Shown one piece after another: positions 1-10,600 of a DNA stretch of 50,853 nucleotides (position 1 is the first letter of the stretch; each line of letters opens with the position of its first letter). This DNA comes from an uncultured Flavobacteriaceae bacterium. Lineage in GTDB: Bacteria > Bacteroidota > Bacteroidia > Flavobacteriales > Flavobacteriaceae. The notes under the pieces were generated by a model that worked only from the letters and a program-made list of their open reading frames with translations, ran no database searches and was not told the origin of the DNA. The position numbers and the translations under genes are program-made. Location of the stretch: the NCBI GenBank assembly GCA_947500385.1, contig CANMSA010000027.1, positions 1 to 50,853 of the forward strand, read 5' to 3'.

Positions 1-1939
1 CGCTCCCCTGCAACTGGTCGATGAACCAAAGACGCTCCTGTGAATAGGAAAGCGGTATACGGTCGGGGCGGTCGGCCTTCTGAATAGGTTGCTGTATTTC
101 CGAATTGAGCGTTGAAATGTACTCGGACAACTTTGCAACAGTAGCATGTTCGAAGAGATCTTTTAAACCAACCGTAATTCCAAACTCTTTGTATATGTGC
201 CCTACAACCCTGGTTGCCGAAATACTTTGCCCTCCCAGTTCGAAAAAACTATGATCAACTCCCACCTTTTCCAATTGAAGTACCTTGCCCCAAATGGCCG
301 CTAGCCGTTCTTCCTGTTCATCGCCGGGGGCTCGGTAGGCCTTCTGATCGTATAGTAATGCCTCGGGAGAGGGCAGCGAACGACGATCGATCTTCCCGTT
401 CAGGTTCTTGGGAAGTTCTGGCAGCCAAACATAGTACTGTGGGTGCATGTACGAGGGAAGGTGTTCCCCCACATGGTCTCGCAACAACGAATCCAAAATC
501 ACACTCCCTGATTCATAATAACAAACAAGTACCTTCTCTCCCAACGAGCGATCTAGGGCCAATACCACCAGCGCGCCTATATCATGGTACGAGCGAAGGC
601 AGTGTTCTACCTCTTGCAGTTCTACACGGTTCCCCCGGATCTTTACCTGACTGTCACGGCGCCCCACAAAACGCACCATACCATCGGAAGTATAACGCCC
701 CAGATCTCCCGTGCGATAGACTATGTCTTCAAAATCGTCGTGCAAAGGGTTCTGAATAAAATAGGACGCAGTAAGGTCTGGTGCACCGTAATATCCCTTG
801 CTGCGAAAGGGTGTTTTGATATAGAGTTCACCAATGGCCCCAGGGTTACATAGGGTGTCATTATGTAAAATAAGGATTTCGGTATTGCTAATGGGTACTC
901 CCAAAGGTATCACCGCCGTAGAATCTGAAAGATCTTGCGTATTTATGCGGTGAAAGAGTTTCGCCAAGGTCGTCTCCGAAGGGCCGTACAGGTTCACCAA
1001 TTGCGTAGCCTCTCCCATTAGAGATCGCCAACGCAATACATCGGCCCCGTAGAGCGCCTCCCCGGCCAAAAGTACATGTGACAGCGCGGGCAGTGCGCCC
1101 GTGGATGCCTCCATCGCCCCCGTAAGGCCTCGGAACAGCGTTGGGACGATATGTAAAAAGTTTACTTCTTTGTTGATCAACCAATTCAAAAGGTCAGGAG
1201 GCGAGGCTACAGTCGATCGATCGGGAATACATAGACAGCCTCCACAAAGCAATGGTACAAATATATCGCGCAGGCTCACATCGAAAGTCAGCGGGGCCAA
1301 TTGTCCCGTACGTACCTCTTTGCCAAGAGTGAACTCACCACACTCCCAATGGATAAAGTGACTCAATGATTTGTGCACCCCTTCTATAGCCTTTGGCGTA
1401 CCGGTACTACCGGAGGTGAAGAGCAGATAGGCGCTCTCATCTCCCGTAAGCTCGGGCAAGGGGGATGGCACAAGGGACGATACCTCCATGTTCGTAGTGC
1501 CGACACCATAGCGCCATGCTTCGCATACCCCTTTGGTATCAAACACAAGGATCAGGGCTTCAAGACCCTGTTCCGATAGGTGCGTGGAAAGACTGCTTAA
1601 ATGCTCCCTTAACGTGACCAATACTACCGGTTTGCCCAGGGTCAACTGGAGCCCTAAACGTGTTGCGGGGTGCGAGGGGTCCATCGGCATTGCGATACCG
1701 CCAGATTTCATAACCCCCAACAGGCATTCGATATATTCACGACTACTTGCCATATACAACCCTACCACATCACCGATCGAGATAAGACCCGACAACAAAC
1801 CACCCAAATGGTCGCTGCCCTCTATTAATGAACGATAGGTAAGGGTACCGTTTTGATCCGAAACACAGACGCTATTCCCGCTAAGGTTTTTTTGTCCGTC
1901 TATTATGTTCGATATTAGTCGCTTATTTGTCGTTTTCAT
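1..1939 (-). CDS. NRPS subunit, A-T-C..., 3' end outside window
   Basis: Nonribosomal peptide synthetase, about 646 residues visible; it runs off the left edge. The start is the ATG at 1937-1939 (MKTTNKRLISNIID). Residues 1 to about 500 are an adenylation domain with the A3 core TSGSTGTPK, A4 FDVSLRD, A5 NLYGPSETT, A7 YRTGDLGR and the A10 lysine in NLNGKIDRR. The carrier domain follows, with phosphopantetheine serine near residue 570 in FFELGGQSISATR. The last visible residues, IPLSYSQERLWFIDQL, are a C1 motif opening a condensation domain. That C1 is the textbook LCL/DCL form and differs from the YYPxSxAQ form in the other subunits. Threading on GrsA gives the code DVRHLALLAK. The substrate is unproven; see findings on side-chain activated acidic residues. 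It is the last gene of the operon seen here, after a 165-base gap. Whether a thioesterase follows cannot be seen. Confidence 0.95.
   Translation of the reverse strand, partial: MKTTNKRLISNIIDGQKNLSGNSVCVSDQNGTLTYRSLIEGSDHLGGLLSGLISIGDVVGLYMASSREYIECLLGVMKSGGIAMPMDPSHPATRLGLQLTLGKPVVLVTLREHLSSLSTHLSEQGLEALILVFDTKGVCEAWRYGVGTTNMEVSSLVPSPLPELTGDESAYLLFTSGSTGTPKAIEGVHKSLSHFIHWECGEFTLGKEVRTGQLAPLTFDVSLRDIFVPLLCGGCLCIPDRSTVASPPDLLNWLINKEVNFLHIVPTLFRGLTGAMEASTGALPALSHVLLAGEALYGADVLRWRSLMGEATQLVNLYGPSETTLAKLFHRINTQDLSDSTAVIPLGVPISNTEILILHNDTLCNPGAIGELYIKTPFRSKGYYGAPDLTASYFIQNPLHDDFEDIVYRTGDLGRYTSDGMVRFVGRRDSQVKIRGNRVELQEVEHCLRSYHDIGALVVLALDRSLGEKVLVCYYESGSVILDSLLRDHVGEHLPSYMHPQYYVWLPELPKNLNGKIDRRSLPSPEALLYDQKAYRAPGDEQEERLAAIWGKVLQLEKVGVDHSFFELGGQSISATRVVGHIYKEFGITVGLKDLFEHATVAKLSEYISTLNSEIQQPIQKADRPDRIPLSYSQERLWFIDQLQGS
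240..1930 (-). repeat. GC-rich A-T block, copy 1 of a duplicated NRPS segment
   Basis: This stretch is the paralogue of 9240-10945. The two copies read nearly alike at protein level and are alike over long runs at DNA level, for example at 1041-1075 and 10051-10080. A hand count of 1021-1080 gives 36 G or C in 60. The matching line of a more distant paralogue, 16621-16680, gives 24 in 60. Boundaries are estimates by eye. Confidence 0.7.
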
Positions 1940-2104
1940 AGCAATGTTCTCTTTCTTGGTATTTATAATTTCCTAAACCCTTTTTCCCGACAATTTTGGG
2001 GTATTTGCCAACATTTCAAATTACACCCCATGCTGTATGGTATTAGGAACCTATTTACTTTATTGGTAGAATGGCCTCCAGTTGTTTTTCACTGGTCAAA
2101 AGGT

Positions 2105-3757
2105 TCATATAGTCTCCGCAGGAACCCCTGTCCCCTCTCCATATTCTATTATTTTTTCTCCAAACAAACGTTCTGCATCAATTCCCTTTTCTATGCAGTA
2201 TGCGATGGTTTTATTGGATTCTATAATCGGTTTCGATTCTTCGGTATATTTGATAGAACTAATGTATTTAAGCCAAGGTTCCATCCCCATCGCGTATACA
2301 AATACCGTAGTAGGTTCAAAAATATCGATCAATGCCTTGCTCTCCTGAAAATCAGACCCCGCCAAACGTCGGGTTTGATCTTTATCCCTATCTAGTTTGT
2401 TAGGCATAATAGGGCCATACAACCAAGATAAAGGTGCTCCGTCACACTCCATTCCTAAAAAGACGATGTCTACCTTCCCATATACCTCGCTTACTCTTTC
2501 ATAAAGTCGTGGTTCAATATTGCATGAGTCCGCAGCAAAAATCATTTTGAAATTATCTTTAAACTGTACCATATGACAGATTTTGCTGCGAACATCCAAA
2601 TCGGAGTGTTCGCCTAAAAACGGAATACCGGAAATGGCACAATCTGCAAATTCAAGCGTCTCCATTTCGTCAATTTCAATAACACTTTCAAACCCTAATT
2701 TTTTAAACATTAATTTTAGACTAGGGTCTTGTAAACCTCCCCCATTACTCTTAGGTACAATAATGTTTTTAACTTTATGTCGTATGCGCAGTAAGGTCTC
2801 GAACAGCACATGATCCTGATGGTTATGTGTAATAAGTACATAATCAATTTCTTCGGGAAGGTCTTCGTAGGTGTATCGAGACAAATCAGATTCGTACCCG
2901 TAGCTAATTACCGGGTCTACCAAAATACTGGTATTCTTGGTTTCCACTAAAATACAGGCGTGACCAAAATAGCGGGTTAAAACCCCTTTCTTGTCATACT
3001 TTTCGTATCTCTTTGGCGCCTCTTTGGTAAACAAAGACCGGAAAAGCGGTTCTTGTTGGTCATTAACTTCAAAAAGAGTTTTTAACGCTCCGTAGGGCTT
3101 GGGGCTATTGGTGGTCTCGAACAATGTGTCTATCTTTTTACTTTTGAGGGGCAGGTTCAATCGGAGCACATCTGGTTCGGGAAGGCTTGGCGTACTCAAA
3201 ATAAAGGATCTGGAATCGTCGTCCCGAACTCTGAAGAGATTAACGGCCTGTAATTCTTCTTTATAGTATTTAGTTCTGTACAGCAATGGCTCTATAAACC
3301 TGTAAGACGGATTATTGTTTAAGTCATAATACAGTTCTACAAGCCCCCTTAGCGACTCGGGAACTTTCGGATACAGAGGTTCCAATGAATACCCTTTCGC
3401 TTCGTTTTCAAGAAGCTTATTCAATTCATCTAGGTGCTGGCTTAACTCCAGTAACTCTTCACAAGCAGCTTCTGTTTGCTCCTTCATTTTTTTTATTTCC
3501 TCCACCCTTTTTCCCCCATAATCAATAAAGGGACCTCCTAGCATTTTTGGATTTTTTATTGCAGCAGCATGAATCATTGGATTTTGAATATAGGACTCCA
3601 TGATACTTAGGTGCCTATTTTTAATATTCATCGCCGCTGTCGCCGGGCTCACTAAATGCGCCCAAGCATACCAATTATCGATAAGAGGCTCTATGGCGAC
3701 ATCAGAAGCGATGTAGACCAGATCAGAATCGTTTATTATTTCATTTCTACTACTCAT
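2105..3757 (-). CDS. CmlA-like metallo-beta-lactamase-fold oxygenase (putative diiron beta-hydroxylase)
   Basis: A 550-residue two-part protein. Residues 1 to about 245 are an N-terminal domain without an obvious motif. Residues from about 260 carry a metallo-beta-lactamase fold: RYFGHACILVET, then HNHQDH (H311, H313, D315, H316), then GEHSDLD (E383) and AADSCN (D410). Length, the large N-terminal domain and a Glu at the third ligand position fit CmlA, the diiron enzyme that beta-hydroxylates a carrier-bound amino acid in chloramphenicol synthesis. From memory, CmlA uses an HxHxDH motif plus E377 and D403, so the spacing is nearly the same. No histidine follows D410; MGMEPW (E493) sits where the last MBL ligand is expected. 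By context it likely oxidises a thioester-bound residue on the NRPS. A plain hydrolase of the same fold is the alternative. It starts 10 bases after the exporter gene. Confidence 0.7.
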   Translation of the reverse strand: MSSRNEIINDSDLVYIASDVAIEPLIDNWYAWAHLVSPATAAMNIKNRHLSIMESYIQNPMIHAAAIKNPKMLGGPFIDYGGKRVEEIKKMKEQTEAACEELLELSQHLDELNKLLENEAKGYSLEPLYPKVPESLRGLVELYYDLNNNPSYRFIEPLLYRTKYYKEELQAVNLFRVRDDDSRSFILSTPSLPEPDVLRLNLPLKSKKIDTLFETTNSPKPYGALKTLFEVNDQQEPLFRSLFTKEAPKRYEKYDKKGVLTRYFGHACILVETKNTSILVDPVISYGYESDLSRYTYEDLPEEIDYVLITHNHQDHVLFETLLRIRHKVKNIIVPKSNGGGLQDPSLKLMFKKLGFESVIEIDEMETLEFADCAISGIPFLGEHSDLDVRSKICHMVQFKDNFKMIFAADSCNIEPRLYERVSEVYGKVDIVFLGMECDGAPLSWLYGPIMPNKLDRDKDQTRRLAGSDFQESKALIDIFEPTTVFVYAMGMEPWLKYISSIKYTEESKPIIESNKTIAYCIEKGIDAERLFGEKIIEYGEGTGVPAETI

Positions 3758-3767
3758 TTTTATTTTT

Positions 3768-5504
3768 TTAGAAAGATTCTTGGATACTATTCGTTTTTAA
3801 AGGGGATGGTTGGCTACTGTTGGTACCAAGAGATGGTGCCGAAATTTCGGTTAGTTTTCCATATTCAAACCTCAGCAAACGGTCTGCGCATTCGAAGTAG
3901 GCATCGTCATGCGTAATTGCAATGATTGTCTTTCCCTTCTCTTTCAAATCAGGGAGTACCTTTGTATAAAACGTTCTCCGAAATTCGGGATCTTGTTCTG
4001 CCGCCCATTCGTCAAAAAACAGCAAATCTTCATCTTCTAGAAGTGCGTATATTAAGGCAATTCGTTTTTGCTGCCCCTTAGATAAGTCATGGGAAATTGA
4101 ATTGGTATCCATATTCAATCGAATTGTATCCCTCAATTCCATTCTTTCAAGAAGCGCAACAAACTCGTCATTATCCGAGTTTAGGTCATGGCCATCATAA
4201 TTTTCAGAAAACAAATGATGGTCGGTAAAAATACTGGACAGGCGATTTCTATACGCTTGCATCGCTTCAGGAGTAATCAGAAAATCGTTAAAATAAATGG
4301 CACCTGATTTAGGGCTTAAAAGTCCTGTAATCATATTCATAAAAGTTGTCTTACCGCTACCGTTACCGCCTGAGATAAAAATGACCTCTCCTTTATGAAA
4401 AGTAATATTTACAGGGTCTAAACGAAACGAAATTTCTTCTTTGAAAGGGTTTAAATAATGATATGAAATTGCCTCTAGGCGAAGACTCTCAAAACTTTCC
4501 AGAGGAAAAGTAATCGTTTTTTCGGCCTTCATTTCTATTAGAGAGTCCGCGATGTTTTGATTGAAAGAGTTTAAACGTTCCAAAGCAACCTTAAACCTCA
4601 AGAAACTGCTGATAAAGCTGGTCAAAAGTGCGATTGGCGCCATAACAAAAAGCACGGTTACTATAAAATTTGTGCGTACTTCCACAGGAAGTTGTATTAG
4701 CAAGGGCAACACAAAAAGTAAGACTCCGATGGCAAGGTAAAAAGAATAGTTTCCGGCCAACCTATTTCCCATGTCCCTTAGAAAGGCCCGAGTTCGTATT
4801 TGCTGATACTCTTCACGGTTCTTTACCAAGAAGTCAAAGAAAAGCGCGTTGCTTCTAGTTGTTTTCATTTTTACCTCGCGAAAGCCTTTCAACAAATCAT
4901 CAACATTTCGCATATAGGTATCATTGAGCATTCTAAAGGATCGAATATCTTGCTCTACTTTTTTATTTCGCTGAATATAGATGGTTAGGATCACCATAAG
5001 CAGGACTACCAATATCGTGGCGCCCATAACATCGATTAAAAAAAGGTAAACGATGCCCATTAATATCATCACTACTGCATTAAAACTATCGAGTATGATA
5101 CCGGGGGAAGCTTCTAAAACCGTGATATCTTCCAGCGCAGTTCTTACTTTTTCCTCTCCCAATCTTAAAAAAGATAGATACTCCGCCTGCCGTACCTTGT
5201 CCAACAAAGTCACGACCATTTCTTTTCCAAGACCAAAGGTCAGCTGTATCATATACGATTGAAAGAATAGGGAAGTGACAAAAGAGACGACGGTTAACAC
5301 TGTATAAAACAGCCAGTCATAGGCATCTAAAAAAGGGAGCGATTGTCCCAATGCCTTGGTATTTATAAGGTACAATAAACCAATTGCCCAAACCGCATTG
5401 GCCAATCCTAGCAAGCCCAATAGTGGAATGAACCATTTGGATTTGGACCGTAGCAAGCTACCAAAAGTGTACTTCTCTATTACAGAATTAGTTTGCATTT
5501 TCAT
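3768..5504 (-). CDS. Cyclic-peptide-type ABC exporter (fused membrane and ATPase domains)
   Basis: A 578-residue half-transporter with N-terminal membrane domain and C-terminal ATPase. Hydrophobic segments are clear at about residues 25-50, 60-90, 135-175 and 250-305. The nucleotide-binding domain has Walker A GGNGSGKTT near residue 381, signature LSKGQQKR near 477 and Walker B LLFFDEWAAEQDP near 498. The DEWAAEQDP form is typical of the SyrD/PvdE/YojI group, which exports or flips lipopeptides and siderophore precursors across the inner membrane. It lies inside the operon, 52 bases after the PhyH gene and 10 before the CmlA-like gene, so export of the cluster product is the natural role. The C terminus (residues about 560-578) is a Ser/Asn-rich tail. 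Confidence 0.9.
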   Translation of the reverse strand: MKMQTNSVIEKYTFGSLLRSKSKWFIPLLGLLGLANAVWAIGLLYLINTKALGQSLPFLDAYDWLFYTVLTVVSFVTSLFFQSYMIQLTFGLGKEMVVTLLDKVRQAEYLSFLRLGEEKVRTALEDITVLEASPGIILDSFNAVVMILMGIVYLFLIDVMGATILVVLLMVILTIYIQRNKKVEQDIRSFRMLNDTYMRNVDDLLKGFREVKMKTTRSNALFFDFLVKNREEYQQIRTRAFLRDMGNRLAGNYSFYLAIGVLLFVLPLLIQLPVEVRTNFIVTVLFVMAPIALLTSFISSFLRFKVALERLNSFNQNIADSLIEMKAEKTITFPLESFESLRLEAISYHYLNPFKEEISFRLDPVNITFHKGEVIFISGGNGSGKTTFMNMITGLLSPKSGAIYFNDFLITPEAMQAYRNRLSSIFTDHHLFSENYDGHDLNSDNDEFVALLERMELRDTIRLNMDTNSISHDLSKGQQKRIALIYALLEDEDLLFFDEWAAEQDPEFRRTFYTKVLPDLKEKGKTIIAITHDDAYFECADRLLRFEYGKLTEISAPSLGTNSSQPSPLKTNSIQESF

Positions 5505-5556
5505 AAGATCTCATCGAATATTAACCCAAAAGGGTTGCTACTTACTGCTAAATCAA

Positions 5557-6387
5557 CTAAGACTCTACCTTTTCAATTTTTTCTGCATTCGAACGTTTTA
5601 TCTCTTCTAAAAAGGCCTTGCATTGGCGTTGATGCTCTTCTATCGAAGCTACATTCACCCCAAGATTTAGGGGTTGATGGTGCTCGAAATTTTGAAAAAG
5701 GTCCTTTCCCTTCACCAAGAGTGTTTTGGGGCTCGCTCCATACTGTTTCACGGAAGGTGCTATGTAGCGTATTACAAAACCGACTCTAAGTTTATCAGAG
5801 GTATTGGGTTCGGATCCATGGATAAGTTTACTATGATGTACAGAAAACTCTCCTGGTTTTAGCACTACAGGAACACTATACCTCTCAAATCCAATCGATT
5901 TTATGTTTTGCTTTCTAGAAAGTTTATTATTGGTATCGCCGGTTTCCTCGTGTTCTAATTGCTCAAGGCTATGTGAGCAGGGTACAATTCTCATGGATCC
6001 ATTTTCTGAGTTACTATCAGTTAAAGCCACCCAAACGGAGGCTACTTTGTCTTCATCTGAAAGCGACCAATAGGTGCTATCTTGATGCCATCCTATATAA
6101 TCCGAAGTGCCGCCTTTTTTATAAAAAATCGAGGTCGCCCACACGAGCACATCTTCTCCTATAAGTTGCTTCACCACCTCTAAAATCCTGGTATCCGTAA
6201 CCAGTTCATAGGCCTTCTTAAAGGTTAGGTGCATTTGAGTAAGCTCTAAAGGCTCCGGATTAGCACCCAAGCCTTCCATCAGTTCTTTACAAAACGTCAA
6301 ATACTTTTTTCCTTCTTCCTGCGAAAAGGCACGGATTGGAAAAGCCGCGCCCAATAAGTCATATTCTCTTTTAATATTTTTCATCAT
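5557..6387 (-). CDS. PhyH-family Fe(II)/2-oxoglutarate dioxygenase
   Basis: A 276-residue phytanoyl-CoA dioxygenase-like protein. The iron triad reads H101-Q-D103 in GWHQDSTYW and H190 in LIHGSEPN; R201 in KLRVGF is placed to bind the 2-oxoglutarate carboxylate. Because the HxD aspartate is present, a hydroxylase is predicted rather than a SyrB2-type halogenase, in which that Asp is Ala or Gly. In NRPS clusters this family includes SyrP, which hydroxylates carrier-bound aspartate, so the same reaction is a reasonable guess. The 5' end overlaps the 3' end of the glycosyltransferase gene by 17 bases, indicating translational coupling. Start chosen at the first of two tandem Met codons; the exact Met is uncertain. 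Confidence 0.85.
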   Translation of the reverse strand: MMKNIKREYDLLGAAFPIRAFSQEEGKKYLTFCKELMEGLGANPEPLELTQMHLTFKKAYELVTDTRILEVVKQLIGEDVLVWATSIFYKKGGTSDYIGWHQDSTYWSLSDEDKVASVWVALTDSNSENGSMRIVPCSHSLEQLEHEETGDTNNKLSRKQNIKSIGFERYSVPVVLKPGEFSVHHSKLIHGSEPNTSDKLRVGFVIRYIAPSVKQYGASPKTLLVKGKDLFQNFEHHQPLNLGVNVASIEEHQRQCKAFLEEIKRSNAEKIEKVES

Positions 6388-7564
6388 CTTTTAAAATTTG
6401 TTTTTCTATTAACCTTGCTTCCAACACCTGCCATTTGTTAAGTATCGAATCAAGCGAGTTTAGTTTGAACCAGTTTCCCAGCAGGGCCAACAGTTCCGGA
6501 AAATTGGTATGTGCCCTCCTTGTCTCAATAATTGCCACCTCGGCCGGTTCAATCACATGTCTTTTTCCCTCACCATATGCATATACTGCCTCGTATTGCA
6601 TGGTACTTCCTTTCACAACATGAAAAGCATCTAGTCGCAAGTTCAAATACCGTTTCCAATAGGGCACTACTTCCCTTATCTCCTTATTAATCAGCTCAAG
6701 CAAGGTATTGTACATGACCTTCTCTGGCCGAAAGCTATCTGAAAAATAGTTGGTATAAAGACTTCTTTGGAGGCCATCCTCTACCAGTTTCACCACTCTT
6801 AATCCATCATTGTCGTACACCGTCGGTTTTGAAATCATCTTATTTTTTAAATGCTCATATGACGATTGGTACCGATGCTGCTTATCGGCTGCTAGGTATT
6901 TCTCGTATCTTTTATGCCGTTCTTGGGCATTGGCCTCATGATAAATCGCCAAGTTTACCAATCCCATTTCTTCAGGAGTAATTTCGAGAGGTATGAGTCT
7001 ACAATGCAAACGCCGCATATCAAAACTGTACCCTTCCCGATATCGATACATCCGGTGTCCAAATCGCTGGCGAACGGTTTCTTCACCATCAAGGTCGACC
7101 ACTTGAAATGCATATCCCTTTAGGTGTGGGTAGTTATTTTTCAAGCTATCCACATATAACCTAAAACGGGGATCTAGTTCCTCGTCCGCATCTACACAAA
7201 TCACCCATTCAGGTGAATATTTGGCCGCTGCCATATACAATTCGTGACGATTGTACGCATCATGCCATTCGCTCAAAGACTTTCTTTTTTTCTTTAAAAC
7301 TGCCCGTACCAGTGGGTGTTTTTTGGCAATAGCTACACTGTTATCGGTACTCCCATCGTCCAAAACCAAGACTCCGTTCACAATACCTTCCAACGAATCT
7401 AAAGTTGCTGCCAAATGACCTTCTTTGTTCCAAACTGGAATCAACGCCAAGAAATCGCATTGTAATGGGCTTTTCTCCTTTTCCCATAACGTAGTGCCTC
7501 TGGCAGGAACATGTTCCTTCGCTACAATCGGTTTAAAGTCTACTCTCGTTTCTATCGTTTGCAT
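6371..7564 (-). CDS. Family 2 glycosyltransferase
   Basis: A 397-residue GT-A fold enzyme. After about 35 variable residues comes FLALIPVWNKEGHL, then the nucleotide-binding DDGSTD (69-74) and the metal-binding CVDADEEL (D125-A-D127). No membrane segment is evident, so it should be cytosolic. In this position it probably adds a sugar to the lipopeptide or its precursor; donor and acceptor cannot be read from sequence. It follows the third complete A-T-C gene after 119 bases and overlaps the next gene, so it belongs to the operon. A cell-surface polysaccharide role is less likely because no other sugar-pathway gene is nearby. Confidence 0.85.
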   Translation of the reverse strand: MQTIETRVDFKPIVAKEHVPARGTTLWEKEKSPLQCDFLALIPVWNKEGHLAATLDSLEGIVNGVLVLDDGSTDNSVAIAKKHPLVRAVLKKKRKSLSEWHDAYNRHELYMAAAKYSPEWVICVDADEELDPRFRLYVDSLKNNYPHLKGYAFQVVDLDGEETVRQRFGHRMYRYREGYSFDMRRLHCRLIPLEITPEEMGLVNLAIYHEANAQERHKRYEKYLAADKQHRYQSSYEHLKNKMISKPTVYDNDGLRVVKLVEDGLQRSLYTNYFSDSFRPEKVMYNTLLELINKEIREVVPYWKRYLNLRLDAFHVVKGSTMQYEAVYAYGEGKRHVIEPAEVAIIETRRAHTNFPELLALLGNWFKLNSLDSILNKWQVLEARLIEKQILKDDEKY

Positions 7565-7683
7565 ATCAATATCATATCATTAAGAGTTCCGTTTCCAAAG
7601 AATCCGGGTCGCCCATTATTTTGATGCTCCATTCGGCGCAAGAATTTTATACGGACTTTTCTTGTTTTCATATCACTTTCTCT

Positions 7684-10600
7684 CTAGAAATCCTCACTTA
7701 TCAAGGTAGCCCTACCGGTTATTTCGTTTTTACTTTTACCGTGCAGTTTCCACATCAGATTATCAATGGAATCTCCATTTTTAGTTAAACTCCATTTCAT
7801 TATTTTCAAAAAATCCTTCTCCATCTTATGGATGGTAGCTTTCTCAAACACATTTGAATTGTATTCTATCATGCATCTGAAATCTTTCTCGTCCGTAACA
7901 AAAAGGCTCAAATCTAACTTAGTGGTGTTTTTTTCTACTTTGAAAGGGGTAATATCAAAGTGTTTTTTGAGCTCGTTCAGATCTGAATCCGCAATGTTCA
8001 ATTCGGGATTGTTCATGACGATCAATACGTTGTAAAAGGGGTTTTCTAAGGAATTATTTTGTGTGTTCAATTCCTCGACCAACAAGTCGTAAGGGTATAT
8101 TTGATGTTCAAACGCATCAAGCGCTACCTGCTTGATTTGCTGTACGAATTCTTTGAAGTTATTTTTCCGATTAATGGTACTTCTAAGCACTACATAATTT
8201 AAAAACAGTCCTATTTGGTTTTCCAAACCTGGATAGTCCCTACCTGCTACCGGAGTACCGAGCACTATCTTATCATTGCCGCAATAATGGTAAAGCAAAA
8301 GTTTGAAAATTGATGAAAAGAACATAAATGCGCTTAGTCCTTCCTGTCCCAGAAGTATTTTAATGTCTCGAGAAGTGTTCCCATCAATGGGAAACTCATA
8401 TTCCTTACCCACAAACTGTTTATCGAGTTCTTTTGGATGGTCGAAAGGCAAGGCGGGCAATTGTAGCTCGTCACTCAACTGTGCAACCCAATACTGGCGA
8501 TGCGCTTGCATTTCAGGAGCCGCTAAACGCTGCGATAACCAATGCGTATAGTCTTTGTGTTGAATTGGTAGAACGGTGTTTTGTAGTGGCATTTTACCGG
8601 CCAATTGTTTATAAAAGTTGATTACATCATTGATCAGTACTTTCATGGACCAGCCATCTCCAACGATATGATGCAGTACATAGGCGAGAATAAATTCAGC
8701 TTCGGCCAATTGTATTAGCGTGACTCGAAGCAAAAAAAGTTCTCCCAGGTTAAATGGTTCAACAAATAGTTTTTGAACCAATTTTTCTGCTTCGACCTCG
8801 GCCGAGGAGCTGTTCCTTAAATCGTGTTTTTCTAATTGAAACTGGTTGGCATCAGCAGGTAGAATTTGTTGATAGGGATGCCCGTTTTGGGGAACAAATA
8901 CGGTGCGAAGGCTATCATGCTTTGCAATTAACAGTTGAAAGCTCTGTTCCAAGATATCTTGGTCTACTTTTCCATTCAGACGCACCGCACCCGGCATATT
9001 ATAGGCGGTCATACCTGGGTTCATTTCTTCGAAAATCCAAATTCTGTGCTGAGCGTTCGATACCGGATAATATGGTTTCTGGGGAGCCTCTTTGATTTCA
9101 GCATAGGTCGCTGTCTTTTTTCCATGTAGGTATTGAGCCAAAGTACGAACCGTATCATACTGAAAAAACTCTTTCAAGCTTAATTGAATACCCATTTCCT
9201 TGTAAATAGCTGAAACTACCCGGGTAGCGGTTAAACTATGCCCCCCTAGTTCAAAAAAGCGATGTGTTGTCCCTACCTTTTCTAATTGGAGCGCACTCCC
9301 CCAAATTGCAGCAAGAAGTTCTTCCTGTTCGTCGACAGGAGCGCTATAGGCTTTCTGATCGTACAACAAAGCCTCCGGGAAGGGAAGTGAGCGACGATCT
9401 ATTTTTCCGTTCAAGTTCTTGGGGAGCTCCGTCATCCAGATATAATACTGTGGGTGCATATACGAGGGAAGTCGTTCCCCGACATGGTCTCTCAACAATG
9501 AATCAGGAATCGCTACCGCGGATTCGTAGTAACAGGCCAGCACCTTCTCCCCCAGCGATCGGTCAAGGGCCAATACCACCAATTCCCCGATATCGCGCTG
9601 CGACCTAAGGCAATGTTCTACCTCCTGAAGTTCCACACGGTTCCCCCGTATCTTTACCTGGCTGTCACGACGGCCTATAAAACGTACAGCACCATCGGGC
9701 CCGTAACGCCCTAGATCGCCCGTGCGGTAAACGATATCCTCGAAATCTGAATGTAATGGGTTTTGAATGAAATGGGAAGCGGTAAGCCCCGGCGCCCCGT
9801 AATACCCCTTGCTGCGAAAGGGTGTCTTGATATAAATCTCCCCGATTTTATTGGTTTTGCACAATTTCTCATTATGTAAAACAAGTACACCTGTATTACT
9901 AATGGGATTTCCCAAGGGTACCACCGCCGTGGGATCTGTTAGGTCTTGTTCATCGATCCGGTGAAAGAGCTTCGCCAGGGTCGTCTCCGAAGGCCCATAA
10001 AGGTTCACCAGTTTTGTTCTATCGCCCATTACCGATTGCCAGCGAAGTACATCGGCCCCGTAGAGCGCCTCCCCGGCAAGCAATACATGTGACAATCCTG
10101 GTAGCTGCCCGGGAGATGACTCGATAGCGCCGGTGAGTCCACGGAAAAGCGTCGGGACAATATGTAACAGATTCACTTGTTCCGAAATGAGCCAATCCAA
10201 CAGACCCTTGGGAGCGCTCACCGTGGAACGATCCGGAATACACAAGGTACCCCCACAGAGCAAGGGAACGAAAATATCCCGTAGACTCACGTCAAAAGTC
10301 AACGGTGCCAATTGCCCCGCACGTACCTCGCCTCCCAAAGAGAACTCCCCACTTTCCCAATGGACGAAATGGCTCAACGATTTATGTACCCCTTCTATCG
10401 CCTTGGGTGTTCCCGTACTGCCCGAAGTGAACAACAGGTAGGCACTCTCATCTCCCGTAAGAACCGGCAACGATGATGATACCAGAGACGCAAAATCCAG
10501 CTTCATCGGTACACCCCCATATTGCCAAGCTTCCCATAAACCTTCCAAATCCAATACTAATACAAGGGTCTCTTCCCCATGCTCCCAAAGGTGTTTTTCC

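Noticed and set aside
214-1838. Series of plus-strand open frames opposite the NRPS gene
   Set aside because: They lie opposite a clear A-T-C gene in a GC-rich stretch, have no recognisable domain, and overlap one another. They are reading-frame shadows.
1998-2029. Hairpin GGGGT/ACCCC as a terminator after the CmlA-like gene
   Set aside because: The stem is only five bases, the loop is long and no U-rich tract follows on the minus strand.
5557-6387. SyrB2-type halogenase instead of a hydroxylase
   Set aside because: The Fe-binding HxD aspartate is present (H101-Q-D103), whereas halogenases of this fold have Ala or Gly there.
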